DNA of 5,212 bases from Gammaproteobacteria bacterium (GTDB lineage: Bacteria; Pseudomonadota; Gammaproteobacteria; UWMA-0217), in assembly GCA_011330835.1 (NCBI GenBank), contig DRPO01000358.1, forward strand, positions 1-5,212. Reading direction: 5' to 3'. Below are positions 1 to 5,060 of the stretch, in pieces (position 1 is the first letter of the stretch; each line of letters starts with the position of its first letter). Below the pieces are notes generated by a model, which saw nothing but the letters and a program-made list of their open reading frames with translations, was not told the DNA's origin and did not search any database. A program made the translations under genes and the position numbers.

Positions 1-2
1 AA

Positions 3-137
3 CTTCCCATCACAAGCAAGGACGCCATGAAAGACGCGCTGACTCGAATATTACGTTCAATCCAGAAAAGCAAATCGCTGATCAAGAGCTTTTTCGAGAT
101 GAAGGGCACTAAATATATTGGTGAAAGTCTTGCATGA
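3..137 (+). CDS. 3' end of an unidentified protein (partial, starts before the window)
   Basis: The reading frame is open from the window edge to a TGA at 135-137 and gives 44 residues. They are rich in Lys, Ser, Ile and Phe, with a basic, probably helical stretch (RILRSIQKSKSLIKSFFEMK) and the C-terminus GTKYIGESLA. This looks like a natural protein tail rather than a shadow frame. An in-frame ATG at 27 would give a 36-residue peptide, but the frame is open through it with no ribosome binding site, so a longer gene entering from the left is more likely. Local GC is about 44 percent (79 of 180 bases by hand count over 1-180), well below the cluster that follows, which suggests a different origin such as an acquired gene. 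I do not recognise the family. The short length and missing 5' part make the call tentative. Confidence 0.4.
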   Translation, partial: LPITSKDAMKDALTRILRSIQKSKSLIKSFFEMKGTKYIGESLA

Positions 138-253
138 TCCATGTGCGCGGGTGCTTGTGAAACGATTAATAGATTTGGCGGGTCGCAATGTCCGGCTCAT
201 GCCTCCGGGGGCGGGCCAGCGACTGGTCAAGGACGACTGGAGAACCTTTCCCC

Positions 254-281
254 AATATACTTCTCGCGCCCAAGAATACCC
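254..281 (+). repeat. Fragment of a dispersed repeat; matches the outer end of the element at the right edge
   Basis: Positions 254-281 align without gaps to 5061-5088 in the same orientation, with 25 of 28 bases identical. The shared core is TATACTTCTCGCG followed by CAAGAATACCC. After 281 the two copies diverge, so only one terminus is preserved here. The following bases make a short hairpin: CCAAGA at 270-275 pairs with TCTTGG at 286-291. This might be the two ends of the element fused after loss of its middle. No coding function is apparent. Confidence 0.65.
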
Positions 282-325
282 GGAATCTTGGTTTGTTCAG
301 TGTACTAAAAGTCGCCGCTGGCGCA

Positions 326-343
326 TTGTGAAGTATTTCACAA
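326..343. promoter_or_regulatory. CRP/Vfr-type operator-like palindrome
   Basis: The sequence is a perfect inverted repeat: TTGTGAA, a four-base spacer GTAT, then TTCACAA. It contains the exact CRP consensus half-sites TGTGA and TCACA separated by six bases. The half-sites are what is seen; binding by a CRP-family protein is inferred. No strong promoter lies at the usual 41 or 61 base distance on either strand. The candidate start site for the small membrane-protein gene is about 200 bases downstream, farther than most simple CRP-activated promoters. It may be a relic of the lower-GC region, a remote site, or a chance palindrome. Confidence 0.35.
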
Positions 344-506
344 AGTTTACGGGCTACGGCGCGACGCGTTGAGAGGCGGCGGTATCGAGTGGAAACGCGC
401 AACACCCTACCGAGGGATCACCGTCCCACTTGCTCGCCACGATCCCAAGTCAGACAGCCTCCTGGCCCGCATTTCTTCTGGCATAACCTGACCGTATCTG
501 GCGGCA

Positions 507-535
507 TGAGCAATTCCATTCAGCTGTGGTATTCT
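507..535 (+). promoter_or_regulatory. Weak candidate promoter for the gene at 566 and possibly the miaB cluster
   Basis: A -10-like TATTCT at 530-535 is preceded by TG one base upstream (extended -10, TGGTATTCT). A poor -35 match, TGAGCA at 507-512, lies 17 bases away (3 of 6 match TTGACA). The predicted start site near 542 leaves a leader of roughly 24 bases. The bases GGTATTCTTG here also match the inner end of the repeat at the right edge of the window, so the similarity could reflect repeat remnants instead of a promoter. Confidence 0.25.
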
Positions 536-565
536 TGGACGGCGACCTGACTTTTCCGAACGCCC

Positions 566-925
566 ATGCTGAAGACGCTGCTGACCATCATTTTCCCGCC
601 TTATGCGGTCTGCCGCTTTGGCTGTATCAATTCCTGCGCGTTGCCCGTGCTGGGTTTGTGGGTGGGCGGGCTTAGCCTGCTGGCCTATTATTTCGTTGCG
701 GGGCAGGAGACGGCCAACGATGTAATCCGTCTCGGGTCGTTGCTGGGCGGGCTTGGCCTGATCGGCATCTCGGTGGTCTGGGCGCAGACGGCTATCAACC
801 GGTTTCGTCAGGGCAATTGCTCCGGCGGCAAGCGCGGCGTGCTTTGTCAGACGATTCCGCCGGCGACGCAATCCAGCGAGGAGAAGGATCCGCTGGAGGA
901 AGTCGAGCGCGCGCGCAATCTCTGA
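566..925 (+). CDS. Small two-helix membrane protein of unknown function
   Basis: A 119-residue protein that I cannot assign to a named family. Two hydrophobic segments fit transmembrane helices, roughly residues 23-46 and 54-77, joined by a short polar loop (GQETANDV). The N-terminus is hydrophobic (MLKTLLTIIFPPYAV). It is followed by regularly spaced cysteines at C16, C20 and C24 (CX3CX3C), and two more lie after the second helix at C85 and C94. The C-terminal 20 residues are charged and probably cytoplasmic (SSEEKDPLEEVERAR). The gene ends 11 bases before the miaB start, so it is probably the first gene of that transcript. The ATG at 566 is the first start in the frame and has no clear ribosome binding site. 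The coding call rests on hydrophobicity, the cysteine pattern and tight spacing to miaB. Cysteine modification or metal binding is only a guess. Confidence 0.7.
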   Translation: MLKTLLTIIFPPYAVCRFGCINSCALPVLGLWVGGLSLLAYYFVAGQETANDVIRLGSLLGGLGLIGISVVWAQTAINRFRQGNCSGGKRGVLCQTIPPATQSSEEKDPLEEVERARNL

Positions 926-936
926 TCCCTGCTTTC

Positions 937-2286
937 ATGTCTCAGAAAGTTTTCATTCAGACTCACGGCTGCCAGATGAACGAGTACGATTCGGCGCGAA
1001 TGCTGGACGTGCTGCGCAACGAGTTGCGGATGCAGGTGACGGACTCGGCGGATGAGGCTGATCTGTTGCTGCTCAATACCTGTTCCATCCGGGAGAAGGC
1101 GCAGGAGAAGGTGTTTTCCCAGCTTGGCCGCTGGCGTCAGCTCAAGCAAGCGAAGCCAGGCCTGTTGATCGGCGTCGGCGGTTGCGTCGCCAGTCAGGAG
1201 GGGGAGGCGCTGCAACAGCGCGCGCCTTATGTGGATCTGGTGTTTGGCCCGCAAACGCTGCACCGCTTGCCCGACATGGTGCGCGACGCGCGGCGGCGCA
1301 ACGGCCCGGTGGTGGATATTTCCTTCCCCGAAATCGAGAAGTTCGATCATCTGCCAGCGCCGCGCGCCGAAGGGCCGACGGCGTTCGTCTCCGTGATGGA
1401 GGGGTGTAGCAAGTATTGCACCTTTTGCGTGGTTCCCTATACGCGCGGCGAGGAGGTCAGTCGCCCGTTCGATGATGTCATTGCCGAAATCGCGGCGCTG
1501 GCGGAACAGGGCGTGCGCGAGGTGAACCTGCTGGGCCAGAATGTCAACGCCTACCGGGGCCGAATGCACGATGGCGAGACCGCCGATCTGGCGTTGCTGA
1601 TCCACTATGTCGCCGCTATCGAGGGCATCGACCGCATCCGCTTTACGACCTCGCATCCGCTGGAGTTTTCCGACGCGCTGATTCAGGCGTTCGACGAAGT
1701 CCCGGAGCTGGTCAGCCATTTGCATCTGCCCGTGCAGAGCGGCTCGGATCGCGTTCTGGCGCTGATGAAGCGCGGCCACACGGTTCTCGAATACAAGTCC
1801 CGGATCCGGCGGCTGAAAGCGGCACGCCCGGGCATCAGCCTGTCTTCGGACTTCATCGTCGGTTTCCCCGGCGAGACCGACGCCGACTTTGCCGATACGC
1901 TGGCGCTGATCGACGAGATCGGCTTCGATCACTCCTTCAGCTTTATCTACAGCGCCCGGCCCGGCACGCCGGCGGCGTCATTGCCGGACGATGTCCCGAT
2001 GGCGGTCAAGAAGGCGCGTCTGGCCGAGCTGCAAGCGCGCATTGCCGCGAACGCCGCCGCCATCAGCCAGGGCATGGTCGGCTCGACCCAGACGATTCTG
2101 GTCGAACGCGCCTCGCGCAAGGATCCGGCGATGATGGCCGGTCGCACCGAGAACAATCGCGTCGTCAACTTCAGGGCCGGCCCGGAACTGATTGGCCGGT
2201 TCGTCTCCGTTCGCATCAGCGAGGCCCTGCCCAACTCGCTGCGCGGAGAGCTGGTCGCCGACGCGCCACTGCAACAAGCCTCCTGA
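937..2286 (+). CDS. miaB: tRNA-2-methylthio-N6-dimethylallyladenosine synthase MiaB
   Basis: A cytoplasmic radical-SAM methylthiotransferase that converts i6A37 to ms2i6A37 in tRNAs reading codons that start with U, using two [4Fe-4S] clusters and S-adenosylmethionine. The 449-residue product has all expected parts. The N-terminal MTTase domain carries cluster ligands C12 (THGCQMNEYDS), C49 (NTCSIREKAQEKV) and C83 (GGCVASQEG). The radical-SAM cluster CX3CX2C is C157, C161 and C164 (EGCSKYCTFCVVPYTRGEE). Further hallmarks are LLGQNVNAYRG (198-208), LHLPVQSGSDR (262-272) and SDFIVGFPGET (304-314). A C-terminal TRAM RNA-binding domain covers about 381-444 (GRTENNRVVNF, NSLRGELV). The ATG at 937 is chosen because MSQKVFIQTHGCQMNEYD is the normal family start. 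An in-frame ATG at 817 would add 40 uncharacteristic residues overlapping the upstream gene. No strong Shine-Dalgarno is visible. The next gene starts 10 bases after the stop. Confidence 0.97.
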   Translation: MSQKVFIQTHGCQMNEYDSARMLDVLRNELRMQVTDSADEADLLLLNTCSIREKAQEKVFSQLGRWRQLKQAKPGLLIGVGGCVASQEGEALQQRAPYVDLVFGPQTLHRLPDMVRDARRRNGPVVDISFPEIEKFDHLPAPRAEGPTAFVSVMEGCSKYCTFCVVPYTRGEEVSRPFDDVIAEIAALAEQGVREVNLLGQNVNAYRGRMHDGETADLALLIHYVAAIEGIDRIRFTTSHPLEFSDALIQAFDEVPELVSHLHLPVQSGSDRVLALMKRGHTVLEYKSRIRRLKAARPGISLSSDFIVGFPGETDADFADTLALIDEIGFDHSFSFIYSARPGTPAASLPDDVPMAVKKARLAELQARIAANAAAISQGMVGSTQTILVERASRKDPAMMAGRTENNRVVNFRAGPELIGRFVSVRISEALPNSLRGELVADAPLQQAS

Positions 2287-2296
2287 ACCGATACCC

Positions 2297-3268
2297 TTGA
2301 ACGAGCCACTGCAATCCGTCTCTTTCACCCTGGAGCCTGAAGACAACGACCAACTGGCCAACCTCTGCGGCCAGTTCAACGAGCACCTGCGTCAGATGGA
2401 GCGCCGGCTCGGCGTCGAAATCAACAATCGCGGCGCGCGCTTCAACATCATCGGGCCGCGGCGCTCGACCGCCGCCGCGCGGAACATCCTCAACGACCTT
2501 TACGAGCTCGCCGGCGCCGAACAGCTCACGCCGGCCAAGACCCACCTCTACCTGCAGGAAGCCAGCCTCGACGCCGCGCCGGACGACGAACCGCCGCCGG
2601 AACCGGTCGCCATCAAGACCCGGCGCGGCATGGTGCGCGCGCGCGGACGGACGCAGGCCGAATACCTGGACAGCATCCAGCGTCACGACCTCACCTTCGG
2701 CGTCGGCCCCGCCGGCACCGGCAAGACCTGGCTCGCCGTCGCCAGCGCCGTCGAAGCGCTGGAATCCGAACGGGTGCGCCGGCTCATGCTGGTTCGCCCC
2801 GCCGTCGAGGCCGGCGAACGGCTTGGCTTCCTGCCAGGCGACCTGGCCCAGAAAATCGACCCCTACCTGCGCCCGATGTACGACGCCCTCTACGAAATGC
2901 TCGGCTTCGAACGCGTCAACAAGCTGCTGGAGCGCAACGTCATCGAGATCGCCCCGCTGGCCTACATGCGCGGTCGCACCCTCAATGACTCCTTCGTCAT
3001 CCTCGACGAAGCGCAGAACACCACCCCCGAGCAGATGAAAATGTTCCTCACCCGCATCGGCTTCGGCTCCACCGCCGTCGTCACCGGCGACGTGACCCAG
3101 ATCGACCTCCCGCGCGGCCAGAATTCCGGCCTGCGCGAAGTCATCAAAATTCTCCACAATGTCGAAGGCGTCAGCTTCAACTTCTTCACCGCCCGCGACG
3201 TGGTTCGCCACCCGCTCGTCAAGCGCATCGTCGAAGCCTACGACCGCAACGGCTCTCATGGCGCTTGA
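2297..3268 (+). CDS. ybeZ: PhoH-family ATPase YbeZ
   Basis: A cytoplasmic P-loop ATPase of the PhoH family. In related bacteria YbeZ binds YbeY and acts with it in 16S rRNA maturation and ribosome quality control. From the TTG at 2297 the product is 323 residues, near the family norm. Residues about 16-75 form the KH-like N-terminal region (EDNDQLANLCGQFNEHLRQ, then VEINNRGARFNIIG). A variable acidic/proline linker spans about 90-105. The PhoH ATPase domain follows, with Walker A GPAGTGKT at 137-144, RPAVEAGERLGFLPGDL at 167-183, and Walker B VILDEAQN at 234-241. GDVTQIDLPRG lies at 264-274. The TTG start is inferred: it follows the miaB stop by 10 bases and yields the family's typical beginning (NEPLQSVSFTLEPEDN). 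No ATG or GTG lies in frame nearby. The in-frame ATG at 2192 lies inside miaB, and the next one at 2396 would cut into the conserved domain. No clear ribosome binding site is present, so translational coupling to miaB is likely. Confidence 0.95.
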   Translation: MNEPLQSVSFTLEPEDNDQLANLCGQFNEHLRQMERRLGVEINNRGARFNIIGPRRSTAAARNILNDLYELAGAEQLTPAKTHLYLQEASLDAAPDDEPPPEPVAIKTRRGMVRARGRTQAEYLDSIQRHDLTFGVGPAGTGKTWLAVASAVEALESERVRRLMLVRPAVEAGERLGFLPGDLAQKIDPYLRPMYDALYEMLGFERVNKLLERNVIEIAPLAYMRGRTLNDSFVILDEAQNTTPEQMKMFLTRIGFGSTAVVTGDVTQIDLPRGQNSGLREVIKILHNVEGVSFNFFTARDVVRHPLVKRIVEAYDRNGSHGA

Positions 3269-3698
3269 AGCGGAAGTCCAGATCGCCACCGACGAGCCCG
3301 GCGCCCCCGACAAGGCAATCCTCCGCCAATGGGTGCGCGAGGCTTTCCCCGAGCTCCACGGCAGCGTCCTCGTCCGCCTGGTCGACAGCCCCGAAAGCGC
3401 CGCGCTGAATGAACGCTATCGCCACAAGAGCGGCCCCACCAACATCCTCTCCTTCCCCCTCGACCTCCCGCCCGGCGTTCCCAACGAGCAGCTCGGCGAT
3501 CTGGTCATCTGCGCGCCGGTCGTCGCCCGGCAGGCCAGCGAACAAGGCAAAACGCTGGAAAACCACTACCGCCACCTGCTCGTCCACGGGGTTCTGCACC
3601 TGCAAGGCCATGACCACCAGAGCGACGCCGAAGCTCAGGCGATGGAAGCGCGGGAAATCGAAATCCTCGACAGGCTGGGCGTTCCCAATCCCTATTGA
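3258..3698 (+). CDS. ybeY: Endoribonuclease YbeY (16S rRNA maturation factor)
   Basis: A zinc-dependent single-strand endoribonuclease needed for 16S rRNA 3'-end maturation and late-stage 70S quality control. The 146-residue product is of normal size for the family. The metal-binding motif HX3HX5H is complete: H110, H114 and H120 in LLVHGVLHLQGHDH. The conserved YRHKSGPTNILSFPLD (54-69) includes R55, matching the family's conserved catalytic-site arginine, and the TN-LSFP signature. GDLVICAPVVARQA (80-93) is also typical. The ATG at 3258 lies inside the end of ybeZ, giving an 11-base overlap. This fits translational coupling and the known YbeZ-YbeY partnership. An in-frame ATG at 3159 would add 33 Ser/Thr/Ala-rich residues that merely shadow ybeZ. 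The N-terminus (MALEAEVQIATDEPGAP) is a reasonable family start. No ribosome binding site of note is visible. Confidence 0.96.
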   Translation: MALEAEVQIATDEPGAPDKAILRQWVREAFPELHGSVLVRLVDSPESAALNERYRHKSGPTNILSFPLDLPPGVPNEQLGDLVICAPVVARQASEQGKTLENHYRHLLVHGVLHLQGHDHQSDAEAQAMEAREIEILDRLGVPNPY

Positions 3699-3700
3699 TG

Positions 3701-3733
3701 CGCGTCTTGCCGGCAGGATGCCGGCGCTCCGCG
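3701..3733. repeat. Short palindromic repeat (REP-like) between ybeY and corC
   Basis: A perfect 7-base stem, GCCGGCA at 3709-3715 and TGCCGGC at 3719-3725, encloses the three-base loop GGA. Outer CGCG blocks at 3701-3704 and 3730-3733 can extend the stem across a 4x4 internal loop. The core, GCCGGCAGGATGCCGGCGC followed by TCC, resembles a short palindromic unit that I recall as scattered in many copies in some GC-rich genomes; this is recollection, not a search result. It starts three bases after the ybeY stop. There is no following T-run, so it is not a classical terminator, though the hairpin could stabilise or attenuate the upstream mRNA. Confidence 0.55.
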
Positions 3734-3774
3734 AACCATTTTGCGACCATCCCGCCAATCCCCAACCCCTCCGC

Positions 3775-3803
3775 TTGTCAATCCGCTCGCGACTCGGTAT
3801 TTT
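3775..3803 (+). promoter_or_regulatory. Probable sigma70-type promoter for corC
   Basis: The -35 hexamer TTGTCA (3775-3780) matches TTGACA at 5 of 6 positions. The -10 hexamer TATTTT (3798-3803) matches TATAAT at 4 of 6. The spacer is exactly 17 bases. The AT-rich patch stands out in GC-rich DNA. Transcription would begin near 3810, leaving a leader of about 22 bases before the corC ATG. It lies in the 133-base gap after ybeY, so corC may be transcribed independently of the upstream genes as well as by read-through. Confidence 0.5.
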
Positions 3804-3831
3804 TAGTCTCCATTCACACCTGATCCGATTC

Positions 3832-4671
3832 ATGCACGAAGACCATCCTTCGGGGTCTGACCAGCGCAGTTGGCTGGAACGTCTTGGCAAATCCCTCGTC
3901 GGCGAACCCGCCGACCGGCAACAACTACTCGAACTGCTTCACAACGCGGAAAGACGCCACCTGATCGACGCCGGCGCGCTGACCATGATCGAAGGCGCCT
4001 TGCAGGTCAGCGACATGCAGGCGCGCGACATCATGATCCCCCGCCCGCAGATGGAAACCATCGACGACCAGTCCACGCTGGAAGAAATGCTCGATGTCAT
4101 CGTCCGCTCCGGCCATTCGCGCTTCCCGGTGATGTCGGAGAAAAAGGATGACGTCGTCGGCATCCTGCTGGCCAAGGATCTGCTGCGCTACCTCAACCCC
4201 GCCTCGAAAGAACCCTTCGTGCTCAAGGACATCCTCCGCGACCCACAACGGGTGCCGGAATCCATCAGGCTCAACGCGCTGCTTAACGACTTTCGCAACA
4301 ATCGCAACCACATGGCCATCGTCTTCGACGAATACGGCGCGGTGGCCGGCCTGGTGACGATCGAGGACGTGCTGGAACAGATCGTTGGCGAAATCGACGA
4401 CGAGCACGACATCGACGATCTCGACAACCCGATTCGCAAAAAGGAAAACGGCCTCTACACCATCAAGGCGCTGACCCCGATCGAAGACTTCAACAAAGAA
4501 TTCCACAGCCGCCTCGCCGAAGAAACCGACACCATCGGCGGCCTGATCTCCAAACGCCTGGGACGCCTGCCCAAACCCGGCGATGAAATCGACATCGACG
4601 GCTTCCACTTCACCGTCGTCAAGGCCGATTCGCGGCGCATCCACCTTCTGGAAATGACCCGGGACGCTTAA
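3832..4671 (+). CDS. corC: CBS-domain protein CorC/YbeX (Mg/Co efflux-associated, HlyC/CorC family)
   Basis: A soluble cytoplasmic protein of the HlyC/CorC family. It is historically tied to CorA-dependent Mg2+/Co2+ efflux and more recently to ribosome metabolism alongside YbeY and YbeZ. The 279-residue product has the short gammaproteobacterial architecture with no DUF21 membrane domain. The N-terminal segment (SDQRSWLERLGKSLVGEP) is followed by a helical region ending in MIEGALQVSDMQARDIMIPR. Two CBS repeats follow: about 66-125 (GHSRFPVMSEKKDDVVGILL) and about 131-188 (NHMAIVFDEYGAVAGLVTIE, then DVLEQIVGEI). The C-terminal CorC_HlyC domain is at about 203-277 (IKALTPIEDFN, TIGGLI, GRLPKPGDEI, ADSRRIHLLEM). 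The ATG at 3832 gives the usual family start and sits just after a good promoter. The frame stays open far upstream, but that part overlaps ybeY and is unlike the family. lnt does not follow; the next gene is convergent with a one-base gap. Confidence 0.95.
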   Translation: MHEDHPSGSDQRSWLERLGKSLVGEPADRQQLLELLHNAERRHLIDAGALTMIEGALQVSDMQARDIMIPRPQMETIDDQSTLEEMLDVIVRSGHSRFPVMSEKKDDVVGILLAKDLLRYLNPASKEPFVLKDILRDPQRVPESIRLNALLNDFRNNRNHMAIVFDEYGAVAGLVTIEDVLEQIVGEIDDEHDIDDLDNPIRKKENGLYTIKALTPIEDFNKEFHSRLAEETDTIGGLISKRLGRLPKPGDEIDIDGFHFTVVKADSRRIHLLEMTRDA

Positions 4672-4672
4672 A

Positions 4673-5026
4673 CTACTCCAGCTTCATCGAGATGATTCGC
4701 GTCTCGGGGACAAGCTGCTGAACCGCCGCCGCGATTTCAAAACTCAGCCCCGGTTCCGGCCTGTAGGAGACCCAGAGAATATTCAGCTTGAGATTGAGAT
4801 CGGCAAACACAACCGCGTGATCGTACCGGTTCAGAACCAGCGCGATCTTGTCGATCCGCGCCTCGATCTGGGGCGGCATCCGTTTGTTCAGCCCCGGAAT
4901 CAGCAGCATGAAATCACAGACGCAGACGCCCTCCGGCGTACGGGTGGGCACGCGTTTCCACAAGGATTCTCCGGGCGAGACACGATTGGCGGGCTTGAGG
5001 GATGAGGGTTTGAAGAGAGAACTCAT
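4673..5026 (-). CDS. Conserved-looking hypothetical protein, 117 residues
   Basis: I do not recognise a family. From the ATG at 5026-5024 the product starts with a basic, Ser/Pro-rich and probably flexible segment (MSSLFKPSSLKPANRVSPGE, then SLWKRVPTRTPEG). It continues into a compact part with CVCDFMLLIPGL (35-46), a likely amphipathic helix (PPQIEARIDKIALVLNRYDH), a hydrophobic beta-like stretch (AVVFADLNLKLNILWVSYRP) and a C-terminal helix/strand (EIAAAVQQLVPETRIISMKL). There is no signal peptide or clear membrane helix, so it is probably cytoplasmic. An earlier in-frame ATG at 5140 would add 38 residues translated from the repeat element, so the later start is preferred. No strong ribosome binding site precedes it. 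It ends at 4673, one base from the corC stop on the other strand, leaving no room for separate terminators. The mixed hydrophobic/charged pattern supports a real fold. Confidence 0.65.
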   Translation of the reverse strand: MSSLFKPSSLKPANRVSPGESLWKRVPTRTPEGVCVCDFMLLIPGLNKRMPPQIEARIDKIALVLNRYDHAVVFADLNLKLNILWVSYRPEPGLSFEIAAAVQQLVPETRIISMKLE

Positions 5027-5060
5027 GGCGGCCAACCGTTTTTCTTGTGCGTGAGTTCCA

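Larger units (their letters stand above)
138..565. other. Intergenic region without a convincing gene
   Basis: No reading frame here looks like a protein. The frames that stay open are low-complexity Arg/Pro-rich translations, or they run through repeat sequence. The stretch holds a repeat fragment (254-281), a CRP-type palindrome (326-343) and, near its right end, a weak promoter-like sequence. GC rises from left to right, so it probably marks the junction between lower-GC accessory DNA and the conserved gene cluster. No rho-independent terminator with a T-run was found after the partial gene on the left. Confidence 0.6.

Noticed and set aside
118..372. + strand open frame of 84 codons in the left intergenic region
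   Set aside because: It overlaps the end of the partial gene, runs through the repeat fragment and the CRP-like palindrome, and its translation shows no domain-like character.
407..871. - strand open frame (154 codons) opposite the small membrane protein
   Set aside because: It is rich in Arg, Gln and Ala without pattern, whereas the + strand frame gives coherent membrane helices, regular cysteines and operon-like spacing.
847..1932. Long - strand open frame (361 codons) opposite miaB
   Set aside because: It lies antisense to an unambiguous miaB with all catalytic motifs. Its translation is a His/Gln/Arg-rich mixture typical of shadow frames in GC-rich genes.
2216..3313. Long - strand open frame (365 codons) opposite ybeZ
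   Set aside because: It is antisense to ybeZ. The translation is repetitive Val/Asp/Gly/Glu-rich sequence without a recognisable domain, as expected from codon bias on the real strand.
3701..3733. Palindrome after ybeY as a rho-independent terminator
   Set aside because: The stem is GC-rich but no T-run follows it (the next bases are GAACCATTTTGCG), so it is better described as a repeat.
3409..3831. Upstream extension of the corC frame
   Set aside because: It mostly overlaps ybeY in another frame and translates to Ser/Thr/Arg-rich sequence. The family start and a promoter both support the ATG at 3832.
3925..4644. - strand open frame (239 codons) opposite corC
   Set aside because: It is antisense to corC, with Val/Phe/Asp-rich low-complexity translation and no motif.
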